Origin: Ephydatia muelleri
Taxonomy: Eukaryota; Porifera; Demospongiae; Spongillida; Spongillidae
DNA length: 64,000 nucleotides
NCBI GenBank assembly: GCA_013339895.1
Contig: JABACO010000010.1
Coordinates: 62,001-126,000 of the forward strand
Direction: 5' to 3'
Shown here one piece after another: positions 11,190-23,500 of this stretch (position 1 is its first letter; each line of letters opens with the position of its first letter). The translations under genes were made by a program, and so were the position numbers. Under the pieces are notes generated by a model. It saw nothing but the letters and a program-made list of their open reading frames with translations. It was not told the DNA's origin and made no database searches.

Positions 11190-12003
11190 TTACGTTAAAT
11201 TGCGGTCAATCCAGTAGTTATCATGATCTACTGTAATGATCCCTCCACAAGAAGCACCCTGTGGCCAATTGCAGGCGGGATTCATCCACAATGGATACTT
11301 GGCCTCATTTGCTTTTCCAGCCCAGTCATAATCAATTACAGCAATACGCGATTCGGTGTTGGTACATGAAAACATGTTACTAAGCCTCAAATCTCCATGC
11401 ACATAACCGTTCTCATGTAATATTTTAATGGCCGCTCTGACGACAGCATACTTATCTTTACCAATGTCCATTCGGTTTTGTAACTCATCCATTATAACAA
11501 CCTTCCAATTTGGTGGTAGATCATGAACTGCAATTAATTGAGGGGCAAAACCACTTTCAGCCATGCATTTGTGTACTTCATCTCCATACGTATTTGTGAA
11601 CTTCACAATAACAGCCTTGCATTTTACTTCTTTCTCCTCTGTCATCCAGCTCATATTTGCTGAATATACCAACCGACTCAAGCGGCTGGAATATTCAAGT
11701 GTGGCGTCACAGTTGAAGTACTTGAATGATGTAAAATACGGAAAATCACTTGCGTCGGATTGATTGGCTTTAGATATAAATGCCTTCAATGCTTTAAAAC
11801 AAAAACATAACGAGTTAGTAATGTGTGAACCAGGGATCAATGCCAGCCGAAGAGTTGGGACTAAATTTTCTACAAACACAAAAGATTTTCCATTTACAAT
11901 ACCAACAATGCTTATGTTGGGCCCAGAAAGTATTAAAAATATGCATGGACAACTGAAATTTAATTGCTCTTTGATGTATTTGGAATAGTAGCAAACACAC
12001 TGC
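11190..12003 (-). pseudogene. Kinase-fold gene, C-terminal part (interrupted by a transposon)
   Basis: The minus-strand frame encodes about 270 residues of a kinase-fold protein. VHGDLRLSN at about residues 200-208 is the catalytic loop (HxDxxxxN) and VIDYDWAGKANEAKYPLW follows as the metal-binding segment. The D-W-A-G...YP pattern after the catalytic loop is characteristic of the FunK1/CR-type kinase-like proteins known mainly from fungi. Upstream, GPNISIVGIVNGKSFVFVEN matches the small domain that usually precedes the kinase in that family. The N-terminal part lies at 14.09-15.22 kb beyond a 2.08-kb DNA transposon. The locus therefore looks broken as assembled. No function is known, and the allele without the insertion might be active. 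Confidence 0.7.
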
Positions 12004-12010
12004 ATTTCAG

Positions 12011-14086
12011 CAGAGATAATATATAGAGGGATTGGAAGCGAATCACGTGCGCTATACCTCTGCGCGGGACATCCGAGGTAGTGATAATCGCACCTCCGAA
12101 CTTGTGAAAAGGGGTGGATTTTTGGGAAGTCACTGTCGAACTTTCGCTTGAATCTCCTTACAGGTACGCCGTAATATTCAGCTGATGCTACAAATCGATG
12201 GCCCAGTGAATCTAGTTGAAACTATAAATATAATGTATGCTGTAATTCAGCTTTGCCGCGACGGTTTTACGGTGTCAAAGTAGAAAAGTATGATTTTTTT
12301 TTCTTTCGTTGGGGTTAGCTCTTTGCATAGTGACGTTATGGTCTTGCATTTGTGCTAGAAATGATTAACTGCGTTCGTATTGTGTTTTGAGATGTTTTTC
12401 AATCCTAAGGAACAGTCCTAAGTGGACTTCCATGGGTTTTGACCCTTTACGATTACGGGACAGTATCTTTGTAAGTTAAAGAGCAAAGCAATCGCAGTAT
12501 TTTTTTCCTAATAGTACAAGGTCTAAAGTGTGTCTTAGTGATGTTCTCTTAATTTTGGGGTGCGTTTTCTGGTTACAAATTTTGCCGCTATCTATATCAC
12601 AAATTAATATTCTACGTGCATTGGGCCAGGGTGGACGGGGGGGGGGGGGGGGGGGGGGGGGGGGGAGGGGGGTACATGTCCGTTACTGACTAAAGTGATT
12701 TACTTATTGTCCTGATGCTTTTAGCAGACATGAGCAAGAGATAACTAAGGTTAGGCCGAAGAAAGGAAGAGTCTGGAAAGACAGAAACCCAAAGTCCTCA
12801 CTGTCTCTATTCCACGTGCTGCTGTTTCTGGCTGCTGCATCCAGGTCTTTTTTGTTCACCTTCCTTGTCAAATGCTCTGCAGCACTCTGGTCATATTGAT
12901 CAGCCTGTCTCTCAGCTTACTGTGTCACTACCAATATCCTTATACATGAATGGCCTAGTGACATCTATGAATTCGCACTCACACCGACTGAGCATTCTTA
13001 AACTGCCACCACAGTGGGTTTAGCCTCCATGACACCGTTGTGTTTGTGCAAAGTAGGGCTTCAAGAAGTCTGTCGTCCAAGTGTCACTTTGTCAATAGCT
13101 TTCAATGCATCACTGAAATGGACATCTGGCTTACAAAAGTCCTTATTAACCTGCTTTCCCAAGAGAGGTGAACCTTCAACCTCTAGAAGACGAGCACAGA
13201 TCTGGCTAAAGTACCATTCATTGCGCACATCAGAAGCATTCCTGTGTGTGTGTGGAAAACATTTTTGCTCCAAGCTGGCTGTCTTACAATCTCATCAATT
13301 TTCATACAATTTGTTGGTCATTCCATGTTTTAGTAATTGGTCAAAACAAAGTATTGTCCAAACACTACAGCAGAAAGCAGTCATGGTTCAGATGATTTAA
13401 CACATCTTGAATATAACGCGATTCGATACACTGCTGGTTATGTACCATGGGTGCTGAAGAAGAAAGTAGCCAAATCTCACCATTCAAATAAGAAAGATCT
13501 CCTCTGTCTTGATGACCTTTCTACTGATGTGTGATGATGATGATCCTGGCTCATCAGCTGATTGGATCCGTGCAGTGGATCATGGCAGTCTCATCCACAT
13601 AAACAACATGACCTTTGAGCTCTTTCTTTCTATGGAGCAGTCTATTCGAACATGTGTTAAAGCAGGTCAAGAACTTGGAGATGCAAGATCTCAGTTGAAG
13701 GAAGATGAGAATGTCCTTTTCTACTGGTCTATATTGACAGCAAATCGGTCTGATGATGTTGATACTACCATCTTGGAGATGGTAGTAGACCTGTGGATAA
13801 CAGTGCGGGGGGGGGGTTTAATTGGCTGGTGCATGGGTGGAAGAATACAAAATCACCCAAAAGAAGACAACACAGAAATCTAAAGCCCTTAGGAAACAAC
13901 TGAACTGAACCCCCTTCCCCCTCCCCTCACACACCCTTTTTTGCGTGTGTTTAGTTGAAGTGGTAGTTACAAAAAAGTTACTCCGTACATGTCCTAAACT
14001 GTATGGCTTCGTTTCCTTTCCTCGGATATCCCGCGTTAATTAGTGTTAAGTGCCTCCGCTTCCAATCCCTCTATATATTATCTCTG
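12011..14086. mobile_element. 2.08-kb DNA transposon with 30-bp TIRs and a 7-bp target duplication
   Basis: The ends are 12011 (CAGAGATAATATATAGAGGG...) and 14086 (...CCCTCTATATATTATCTCTG). The first 30 bases are exact inverted repeats of the last 30, and similarity continues in patches just inside. The flanks carry the direct repeat ATTTCAG at 12004-12010 and 14087-14093. A 7-bp duplication with CAG...CTG ends does not by itself fix the superfamily; hAT (8 bp) and Dada (6-7 bp) are the nearest I can name. It contains a decayed plus-strand ORF (next entry), a G-run at 12638-12665 and otherwise no gene. Confidence 0.9.
13337..13916 (+). pseudogene. C-terminal remnant of the transposon-encoded protein
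   Basis: Two overlapping plus frames carry pieces of one protein: AIRYTAGYVPWVLKKK, then WIRAVDHGSLIHINNMTFEL, then ILEMVVDLWITVRG. After a run of G at 13806-13815 the natural continuation shifts frame to AGAWVEEYKITQKKTTQKSK and ends ALRKQLN with a stop. This R-G-F...W-x-E-x-Y-K...K-S-K-A-L-R-K ending resembles uncharacterised transposon-like proteins of sponges and cnidarians, from memory and without a search. Frame breaks and the absence of a full-length N-terminus make this copy non-autonomous. The superfamily is not assigned. Confidence 0.6.
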
Positions 14087-15432
14087 ATTTCAGGGTCATA
14101 GTTTGTTGAGCATTGCTCATTTTTTCCTTCATAAATAAGCTTTACATGCCTGTTGATACTCATCATTCCATCTGCACTAGTCGCATTATCTGCAACAATT
14201 GATTGATTTATGTATTCTCCAAGTTTGTTCAAAACTACTGCATTTCTCTCTTCCTCAGACGGGTAAATCATTGCCATTGAAATAATGAAACCTTGCAAGA
14301 ACTCCATGTCTTTTATATCAATATTTGATGGATCCTGTGATGTATACAGCTTTATAAAATTACCAAATTCTTTGTGCAACAAAGAGATTGGAATAAAGTC
14401 TTTCGTTTCACACCCACCTTCCTTATACCGATAGGGAGCAATACAATACACCTCTTGATGAAGAGTTTTGACCCAGGAACTACTACTTTTGCTTGAGAAG
14501 GTAGCAAAACAAGAAGCAGATTCAGAGGCGACTTTACATACTGCAATACTCTTTAGCTCTAGGTATGAATGATAAAATATAAATATGTATTTTCAAAACT
14601 GTGAGTGGGGTGGAGGTAGATGATGATGCCTTCAATACAAAACAATATCCAAAATCATTGAGTGCAGTAGAACAATGGAAATGCAAACATTACACCCCGA
14701 ATGCGCACATCAGTCCATGGTCCATCAACATAAAATTAATATTTGACTATGGTCATTATCTCTGATTTCAGGGTCATAGTTTGTTGAGCATTGCTCATTT
14801 TTTCCTTCTTAAATAAGCTTTACATGCCTGTTGATACTCATCATTCCATCTGCACTAGTCGCATTATCTGCAACAATTGATTGATTTATGTATTCTCCAA
14901 GTTTGTTCAAAACTACTGCATTTCTCTCTTCCTCAGACGGGTAAATCATTGCCATTGAAATAATGAAACCTTGCAAGAACTCCATGTCTTTTATATCAAT
15001 ATTTGATGGATCCTGTGATGTATACAGCTTTAGAAAATTACCAAATTCTTTGTGCAACAAAGAGATTGGAATAAAGTCTTTCGTTTCACACCCACCTTCC
15101 TTATACCGATAGGGAGCAATACAATACACCTCTTGATGAAGATTTTTGACCCAGGAACTACTACTTTTGCTTGAGAAGGTAGCAAAACAAGAAGCAGATT
15201 CGGAGGCGACTTTACATACTGCAATACTCTTTAGCTCTAGGTATGAATGATAAAATATAAATATGTATTTTCAAAACTGTGAGTGGGGTGGAGGTAGATG
15301 ATGATGCCTTCAATACAAAACAATATCCAAAATCATTGAGTGCAGTAGAACAATGGAAATGCAAACATTACACCCCGAATGCGCACATCAGTCCATGGTC
15401 CATCAACATAAAATTAATATTTGACTATGGTG
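14077..15432 (-). repeat. 678-bp tandem duplication carrying the N-terminal part of the kinase-fold gene
   Basis: Copy 1 (14077-14754) and copy 2 (14755-15432) differ at only a handful of positions. Each holds a minus-strand open segment including VYCIAPYRYKEGGCETKDFI and SEEERNAVVLNKLGEYINQS, which belongs upstream of the kinase domain at 11.2-12.0 kb. The unit is 678 bp, exactly 226 codons. It begins with the last 10 bp of the transposon (ATTATCTCTG), so the duplication post-dates the insertion or is an assembly doubling. Confidence 0.85.
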
Positions 15433-16440
15433 ATTCCACTGTGCATGAAAACATTAAACATTTAAACATGGCTCCTTAATCTTCCCCTTAACCTTCTCAC
15501 ATGGCCAAATTCATACGATGATGAACTTGGATGGCTATACCAGCATTACAAATTATTGGTACCACGTGAGCAGACAATTGCATTTGTTCCCATTTGGGGT
15601 TATTGATTACTCATACCCAGGTGCCCAGTATATAGTAAAATAGCTATACACAGAGTGATGTAAGACATGTGTGATGCCATATGCAATTCCATGGTGTACA
15701 CTTTCAAATGTTTTGCTCTGCTGCTCAGCCTAGTTATAAGAGTACACATATAATGTCACAATACATACCAGCAGATGAAGTTGAGCAGCATTACGCTTAT
15801 TTATTGTAGGATTGCATCTATGAATAATAAACTGCTAACCACGTAAACAACACATACCTTCCAGTCTTGGTCTTTTACTTGGCATAGCTGCATCTGATGA
15901 AAACACAAGATGCAGGTCAACATCAGATGACAAATCTGATGAACCCACTTAAATGCTGATCACAATTGATGTTAATGATGAATCTGATGACCACACTGGA
16001 TGAACAATACAGATTTTAAATATGATATGGATAGTAGATGTAGACCAGTACATAGTTCTTTAAGTTAAAAACCCAATTTTGCTGTGATCCGTTCAATATG
16101 TGGAGAGGGGTCACTAAATGATTAAGATTAATTAACAAGCCTTAGAAGTCATGTGACCTATTTCTTTTCCAAGCATATATTGCCAAGTGGTATAGGCACA
16201 GATGTGTGCAATTAGATTTTAATAAAGATATAAGGTTACTGTTCTCCATTGTAGATGATGACTATTATGACATTCAAAAAGGTACAGTAAAATGTACAGT
16301 GAGACTGAATCAAATATTGTATGAGTATGGTAGGTGGTAGGGAAAGGAGGGAGGAAGGTTCAGGGAATGTATAGTGCACATGTACATGTCTCACTTGACT
16401 CACACCCTGAAACACACCTGAATGCATGTGTGTACATCAG

Positions 16441-16487
<47 letters not shown>

Positions 16488-16780
16488 CACACATAACATG
16501 ATAAACAAGGTGGAGGTAGGAGAGGACAGTGATGGACAAGGTGGAGGTAAAAGAGGATATGAACTGCATGTTTGTGTTCATAGCCTCGGTAAGTTAGTTA
16601 GTGGTATCTAGGCATTGTAATGAATGCAATCAGAAAAGAATTCATGAGGATGTCCCCAAGACAGTACATTATTTTTAGAGGCACATGGAATCAGTAGAAA
16701 ATCCATGTACAGTGAGACTGAATCACATCACATGGGGTGGGTATGGTAGGTGGTAGGGAAAAGGAGGGAAGGGAAAGACA
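15433..16780. other. No supported gene; CA microsatellite and a short direct duplication
   Basis: A (CA)n run lies at 16442-16492. A block around 16296-16362 (TGTACAGTGAGACTGAATCA onward) is repeated at 16708-16772, next to the coiled-coil gene. A possible plus exon at 16508-16586 (VEVGEDSDGQGGGKRGYE before GTAAGT) is noted but not supported by neighbours. Confidence 0.5.
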
Positions 16781-16789
16781 AATACATAC

Positions 16790-18909
16790 TTGCAGGAGCA
16801 GGAGTTCTAGTAAGCAGTACAGTACGCTGTTTCTCTTTCTCAGCCAGCTGTTCCTGTACCGAAGTCAGCTGTTTCTCTTTCTCAGTCAGCTGTTCCCGTA
16901 CCAAAGTCAGCTGTTTCAGTATCTCCTGCACATAAAAAAATGAAATGAAACTCTTGGCCAAGGTGTAGAACATAAATAGCAGATACATGTACAATCACAA
17001 TCCACCCTGATATCAATTCTTGTACCTCGTACACTACAGGATTCGTCTGCTGCTCCTTTTCCAGCTTGTTCTTTTCCTTTTCCAGCTCTTTCTTTTCCTT
17101 TTCCAGCTCTTTCTTTTCCTTTTCCAGCTTTTTCTTTTCCTTTTCCAGCTCCGCCAAGTCCTTAAATGATACAAAAGTACACAATTTCTATCACATGTCC
17201 ACAGTACTACTCCAAAAATGGGTAAAAAGAACATACATTATCGAGTATGACAGCAAAAAGACATTCATTATCATTATCATAGAGTCTGATAGTTTCCATT
17301 TTGCAAGGGCATGTGTGAACGTAACAACCTCCGAACTGGTACCACAACACTTAGGAAATTAGCACTTACATCATGTGATGATGTTGCCACAACTGTTGCG
17401 CCACCAACAGCCCCCAAAACTTTGCCATCATCATCAAAGATAACTGTTGAATCTCTGGACGAACCTTCTGCAGGCATTGTAGGAGCACTCCTATAAAGGA
17501 GGGTGTTTTAGTGACACCTAACAAATGGCTTAGGACAAAGTGCACAGAAGCAAAGCACTGAGCAGAACATGTGGTACCTTATAAGCCAACCAAACAACAC
17601 AGAGATAGCTACTTCACGCCAATGATACATAAATACTTCATTACCTGATATAATCTCGGTTTGCAGAAGGGCCAGCCTCCTCCATATTTACCTCTGAATC
17701 TGAATGGACACGGGGTGGGGGTAGTAGTAATTCAGGAAGAGCAAGTGCCTAGGCATATTATATAGACTACATTTGTGAGCGAAGCGCGACTACTGGGACA
17801 ACGATGCTGGTAAACATAAACATTCGGGGGGGGGGAAGCAAAGAGTGAGATGGGACAAATTTGGGGTTCGGATTCGGAACGGGCGCACCCTAAAACCCCT
17901 AAACCCCTAAATAATACCCTACGACTTCATGGTGAGTATATATACCCACAGGCACATCACTCTGAGTACAAAACACTTGCTATCTACACTCGTTAATCAT
18001 TGTATATCTATTCTTTAAGGTTTTAGTAGGCCAACTACCATACGGTGGTGCTGTTGCTGTTAGTTAAAAATGCATACCACCCCTGCGTCATAAGACGCTA
18101 AACTAGTCACCCCCGCGCATAACATGAGCTGCAGTATACCAAATTTAAGTGTTGACAGATTAATCCCATAAAGAATTAAACTTAACACTGCTAAACTTAA
18201 TAATACCTCTGGATTTATTATTATGTTAAAAGTTTCATACAAGATGTAGAGGACTCGAACCTACATTCCCCAGATAATGAGTCTGGTAACTAACCTTTAG
18301 TCAACTCTACTATCACACCGTCGGCTAACACTATCCAATCCAGCATTTATTAAGTAGTAAGCATACTATATGTCATTTGGTTACTAAATGGAAGGCTTGA
18401 AAACAAATAACCATGCACAGTGCTGGGTCATGTGGTAATAACCCGTAGCTACTTTGGTACTAACAATAAGTGCCCACATTCATATGCCATTCAAGAGAAA
18501 AACTTGTTGTGAACCAGGCTCACTGACTCTAACACTTCAAAACATGCATGACTAAACAAAGACAGGTTAGGTTAGGTGTGTAGGCACATGATTCTAAACA
18601 CAACAAAAGGAACCCTCACTTACATAATGGTTCACTTGGATATCATTACTTACTTGTCATTTGTTTCTTTGTGGCAGAGGGTACTGTGGTAAGAGAACCA
18701 GCTACTTACCCTTCCCTCATAGGTGCTTAACACATAAACTTTGCCCAGGATGTATTATAGTGCCTCACCAAATATCAAGTACTAAGCACGCTATTAACAA
18801 GTAAAGGTTCTGAATCACTATGCTTTCCAGTTGCAACCATGTTATTTAGGTTTCATGTCTAAATCAACTTACTTTCCCTTTTTTTAGAAGCGTTCTTTCT
18901 TGGTGGCAT
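16790..18909 (-). CDS. Coiled-coil protein gene, 5 exons recognised
   Basis: Minus-strand exons join in consistent phase. 18909-18873 starts MPPRKNASKKRE. 17693-17645 encodes VNMEEAGPSANRDYI. 17490-17370 includes DSTVIFDDDGKVLGAVGG. 17160-17026 has five to six repeats of the type ELEKEKK. 16925-16790 has QLTLVREQLTEKEKQLTSVQ and ends in phase 1, so at least one more exon is expected at lower coordinates. The basic start suggests a nuclear or nucleic-acid-binding protein, and the K/E heptad region at about residues 70-160 predicts a long coiled coil for self-association. The repeats in exon 4 are imperfect 15- to 21-bp DNA repeats, so its length may vary between alleles. I do not recognise the family. 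The large first intron (17694-18872) contains a mitochondrial insertion. Confidence 0.7.
18108..18242 (-). pseudogene. nad2: Nuclear mitochondrial insertion: start of nad2
   Basis: The minus-strand frame YETFNIIINPEVLLSLAVLS followed by LILYGINLSTLKFG has the hydrophobic pattern of the N-terminus of NADH dehydrogenase subunit 2 (P-E near the start, then LILYG and STLK). It lies directly downstream of a mitochondrial-type tRNA with a CAU anticodon on the same strand, the order I associate with demosponge mtDNA. Similarity fades after about 45 residues, so only the 5' end of the gene is present. It sits inside an intron of the coiled-coil gene and is a non-functional nuclear copy. Confidence 0.65.
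18246..18310 (-). tRNA. Degenerate mitochondrial tRNA (anticodon CAU) in the nuclear insertion
   Basis: The minus strand has acceptor strand GTAGAG, a D-arm ACTA/TAGT, the anticodon arm CCAGA-CTCATTA-TCTGG giving anticodon CAU, a T-loop TTCGAGT and closing CTCTAC. The T-stem 3' side appears about five bases short, so the cloverleaf is imperfect, as expected of a nuclear mitochondrial copy. CAU could be elongator Met or the Ile(CAU) type. Confidence 0.65.
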
Positions 18910-18910
18910 T

Positions 18911-19508
18911 CTGCAAAACAAAATGTTTTCTATTCCACAGCTAAATGTGTACACACACTGTACCCGTAAGTAAATGCACACACATAGACCGCATATTCCA
19001 CCAGCTTCCACCCCCCCAAACACCTATCATCACCTATTTTATGTGGTTCTAAATAAAGCCTCATGGAAGCCTCACCTTTGCCTTAGGTATCACAAGCTGA
19101 ATGTTCCAAAACCAGGGACAGAATATATACCAGTGGCACAGGAAAAGTAGAGCTAGAGTGAAAAAAGAGAAATTAGATTAAAAATTCTTTCCGACATAGA
19201 ACGAAGATAGCCTAAAGTACGCTCGCTAGGGCAAAGCTAGCTGGTGTGGCACACATGCATGTACCCACAAAACAAGCTTCCCGTCCTCAGACATACACAC
19301 ACCCACACCCCAACATGATACAATAATAGCAAATAGCAATAAAGCCTCATCCAAGCTAGCCTCACCTTTGACGTTTGACAGTAGAAGTATCACAAGCTGA
19401 AAGCTGAATGTTCAATAAGTGCTCAATCCACGAGTAAGTCTTCAAACAGGAACAGAGTAACCAGACAGAACAGAGGAAGCAGTAGTCACTAACATAGTAG
19501 CTTTTAAA
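18911..19508. other. No supported gene before the scaffold gap
   Basis: Contains two similar segments with CCTCATGGAAGCCTCACCTT-like and TATCACAAGCTGAA motifs (about 19060-19105 and 19345-19405). They are short direct duplications. No coding region is recognised. Confidence 0.4.
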
Positions 19509-20508
19509 NNNNNNNNNNNNNNNNNNNNNNNNNNNNNNNNNNNNNNNNNNNNNNNNNNNNNNNNNNNNNNNNNNNNNNNNNNNNNNNNNNNNNNNNNNNN
19601 NNNNNNNNNNNNNNNNNNNNNNNNNNNNNNNNNNNNNNNNNNNNNNNNNNNNNNNNNNNNNNNNNNNNNNNNNNNNNNNNNNNNNNNNNNNNNNNNNNNN
19701 NNNNNNNNNNNNNNNNNNNNNNNNNNNNNNNNNNNNNNNNNNNNNNNNNNNNNNNNNNNNNNNNNNNNNNNNNNNNNNNNNNNNNNNNNNNNNNNNNNNN
19801 NNNNNNNNNNNNNNNNNNNNNNNNNNNNNNNNNNNNNNNNNNNNNNNNNNNNNNNNNNNNNNNNNNNNNNNNNNNNNNNNNNNNNNNNNNNNNNNNNNNN
19901 NNNNNNNNNNNNNNNNNNNNNNNNNNNNNNNNNNNNNNNNNNNNNNNNNNNNNNNNNNNNNNNNNNNNNNNNNNNNNNNNNNNNNNNNNNNNNNNNNNNN
20001 NNNNNNNNNNNNNNNNNNNNNNNNNNNNNNNNNNNNNNNNNNNNNNNNNNNNNNNNNNNNNNNNNNNNNNNNNNNNNNNNNNNNNNNNNNNNNNNNNNNN
20101 NNNNNNNNNNNNNNNNNNNNNNNNNNNNNNNNNNNNNNNNNNNNNNNNNNNNNNNNNNNNNNNNNNNNNNNNNNNNNNNNNNNNNNNNNNNNNNNNNNNN
20201 NNNNNNNNNNNNNNNNNNNNNNNNNNNNNNNNNNNNNNNNNNNNNNNNNNNNNNNNNNNNNNNNNNNNNNNNNNNNNNNNNNNNNNNNNNNNNNNNNNNN
20301 NNNNNNNNNNNNNNNNNNNNNNNNNNNNNNNNNNNNNNNNNNNNNNNNNNNNNNNNNNNNNNNNNNNNNNNNNNNNNNNNNNNNNNNNNNNNNNNNNNNN
20401 NNNNNNNNNNNNNNNNNNNNNNNNNNNNNNNNNNNNNNNNNNNNNNNNNNNNNNNNNNNNNNNNNNNNNNNNNNNNNNNNNNNNNNNNNNNNNNNNNNNN
20501 NNNNNNNN
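19509..20508. other. Assembly gap of exactly 1,000 N
   Basis: The run of N is exactly 1,000 long, a placeholder size. The satellite begins at the first base after it, so the array probably extends into the gap and its true length is unknown. Confidence 1.
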
Positions 20509-23500
20509 GTCTACTTTTCAAGGGAATTAGTACTACTTTCATTCAATGCATCCAACATAATGAAGTCACATCGTGCCAACAGGTGTTATCCCGATGCTTT
20601 CATTGTGCAAGACTTGAATCGAAGTACTGAAACTCAGTATCCCTATCTGGGGCACTTCTTAATTTTCAGTCCCACAGCTGTAAAGAGATAGTCTATTTTG
20701 CAGGGATTTTAGTACTACTTTCATTCAATGCATCCATTAAAATGAAGTCGCATCGGGCCAACAGGTGTTATCCCGATGCTTTCATTGTGCAAGACTTGAA
20801 TCGATGTACTGACATTCAGTATCCACTTTTGGGGCACTTCTTCATTTTCAGTACCACAGCTGTGTAGAGATAGTCTACTTTTCAAGGGATTTTAGTACTA
20901 CTTTCATTCAATGCATCCAACAGAATGAAGTCACATCGGGCCAACAGGTGTTATCCCGATGCTTTCATTGTGCAAGAATTGAATCGATGTACTGAAATTC
21001 AGTATCCACTTTTGGGGCACTTCTTCATTTTCAGTACCACAGATGTGTAGAGATAGTCTACTTTTCAAGGATTTTAGTACTACTTTCATTCAATACATCA
21101 AACACACCGAAGTCACATCGGGGGCAACAGGTGTAATAGCGATGCTTTCATTGTGCAGGACTTGAGTCGAAGTACTGAAATTCAGTTTACATTTATGGGG
21201 ATAATCATCTTCAGTTTTAGTACCGCAGCTGTGAAGAGATAGTCTACTTTTCAAGGGATTTTAGTACTACTTTCATTCAATGCATCCAAAAAAATGAAGT
21301 CACATCGGGCCAACAGGTGTTATCCCGATGCTTTCATTGTGCAAGACTTGAATCGAAGTACTGAAATTCAGTATCCACTTTTGGGGCACTTCTTCATTTT
21401 CAGAACCACAGCTGTGAAGAGATAGTCTACTTTTCAAGGGAATTTAGTACTACTTTTATTCAATGCATCCAACATAATGAAGTCACATCGGGCCAACAGG
21501 TGTTATCCCGATGCTTTCATTGTGCATGACTTGAATCGATGTACTGAAATTCAGTATCCACTTTTGGGGCACTTCTTCATTTTCAGTCCCACAGCTGTGA
21601 AGAGATTGTCTATTTTGCAAGGGATTTTAGTACTACTTTCATTCAATGCATCCATTAAAATGAAGTCGCATCGGGCCAACAGGTGTTATCCCGATGCTTT
21701 CATTGTGCAAGACTTGAATCGATGTACTGAAATTCAGTATCCACTTTTGGGGCACTTCATCATTTTCAGTACCACAGCTGTGTAGAGATAGTCTACTTTT
21801 CAAGGGATTTTAGTACTACTTTCATTCAATGCATCCAACAGAATGAAGTCACATCGGGCCAACAGGTGTTATCCCGATGCTTTCATTGTGCAAGAATTGA
21901 ATCGATGTACTGAAATTCAGTATCCACTTTTGGGGCACTTCTTCATTTTCAGTACCACAGATGTGTAGAGATAGTCTACTTTTCAAGGGATTTTAGTACT
22001 ACTTTCATTCAATACATCAAACACACCGAAGTCACATCGGGGCAACAGGTGTAATAGCAATGCTTTCATTGTGCAGGACTTGAATCGAAGTACTGAAATT
22101 CAGTTTATATTTATGGGGATAATCATCTTCAGTTTTAGTACCGCAGCTGTGAAGAGATAGTCTACTTTTCAAGGGATTTTAGTACTACTTTCATTCAATG
22201 CATCCAACAAAATGAAGTCACATCGGGCCAACAGGTGTTATCCCGATGCTTTCATTGTGCAAGACTTGAATCGAAGTACTGAAATTCAGTATCCACTTTT
22301 GGGGCACTTCTTCATTTTCAGAACCACAGCTGTGAAGAGATAGTCTACTTTTCAAGGGAATTTAGTACTACTTTCATTCAATGCATCCAACATAATGAAG
22401 TCACATCGGGCCAACAGGTGTTATCCCGATGCTTTCATTGTGCATGACTTGAATCGATGTACTGAAATTCAGTATCCACTTTTGGGGCACTTCTTCATTT
22501 TCAGTCCCACAGCTGTGAAGAGATTGTCTATTTTGCAAGGGATTTTAGTACTACTTTCATTCAATGCATCCATTAAAATGAAGTCACATCGGGCCAACAG
22601 GTGTTATCCCGATGCTTTCATTGTGCAAGACTTGAAACGAAGTACTGAAATTCAGTATCCACTTTTGGGGCACTTCTTCAATTTCGGTACCTAAGCTGTG
22701 AAAAGATAGTCTACTTTTCAAGGGAATTTAGTACTACTTTCATTCAATGCATCCAACATAATGAAGTCACATCGGGCCAACAGGTGTTATCACGATGCTT
22801 TCATTGTGCAAGACTTGAATCGAAGTACTGAAATTCAGTATCCACTTTTGGGGCACTTCTTCATTTTCAGTCCCACAGCTGTAAGAGATAGTCTACTTTT
22901 CAAGGGCTTTTAGTACTACTTTCATTCAATGCATCCAACAGAATGAAGTCACATCGGGCCAACAGGTGTTATCCCGATGCTTTCATTGTGCAAGACTTGA
23001 ATCGATGTATTGAAATTCAGTATCCACGTTTGGGGCACTTCTTCATTTTCAGTACCACAGCTGTGTAGAGATAGTCTACTTTTCAAGGGATTTTAGTACT
23101 ACTTTCATTCAATACATCAAACACACCGAAGTCACATCGGGGCAACAGGTGTAATAGCGATGCTTTCATTGTGCAGGACTTGAATCGATGTACTGAAATT
23201 CAGTTTACATTCATGGGGCACATCTTCAGTTTCAGTACCACAGCTGTGAAGAGTTAGTCTACTTTTCAAGTGAATTTAGTATTACTTTCATTCAATGCAT
23301 CCATTAAAATGAAGTCACATCGGGCCAACAGGTGTTATACCGATGCTTTCATTGTGCAAGACTTGAATCGATGTACTGAAATTCAGTATCCACTTTTGGG
23401 GCACTTCTTCATTTTCAGTACCACAGCTGTGAAGAGATAGTCTATTTTGCAAGGGATTTTAGTACTACTTTCATTCAATGCATCCATTAAAATGAAGTCG

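Noticed and set aside
19442-20542. 366-codon minus-strand ORF
   Set aside because: It spans the 1,000-N gap and is not real sequence.
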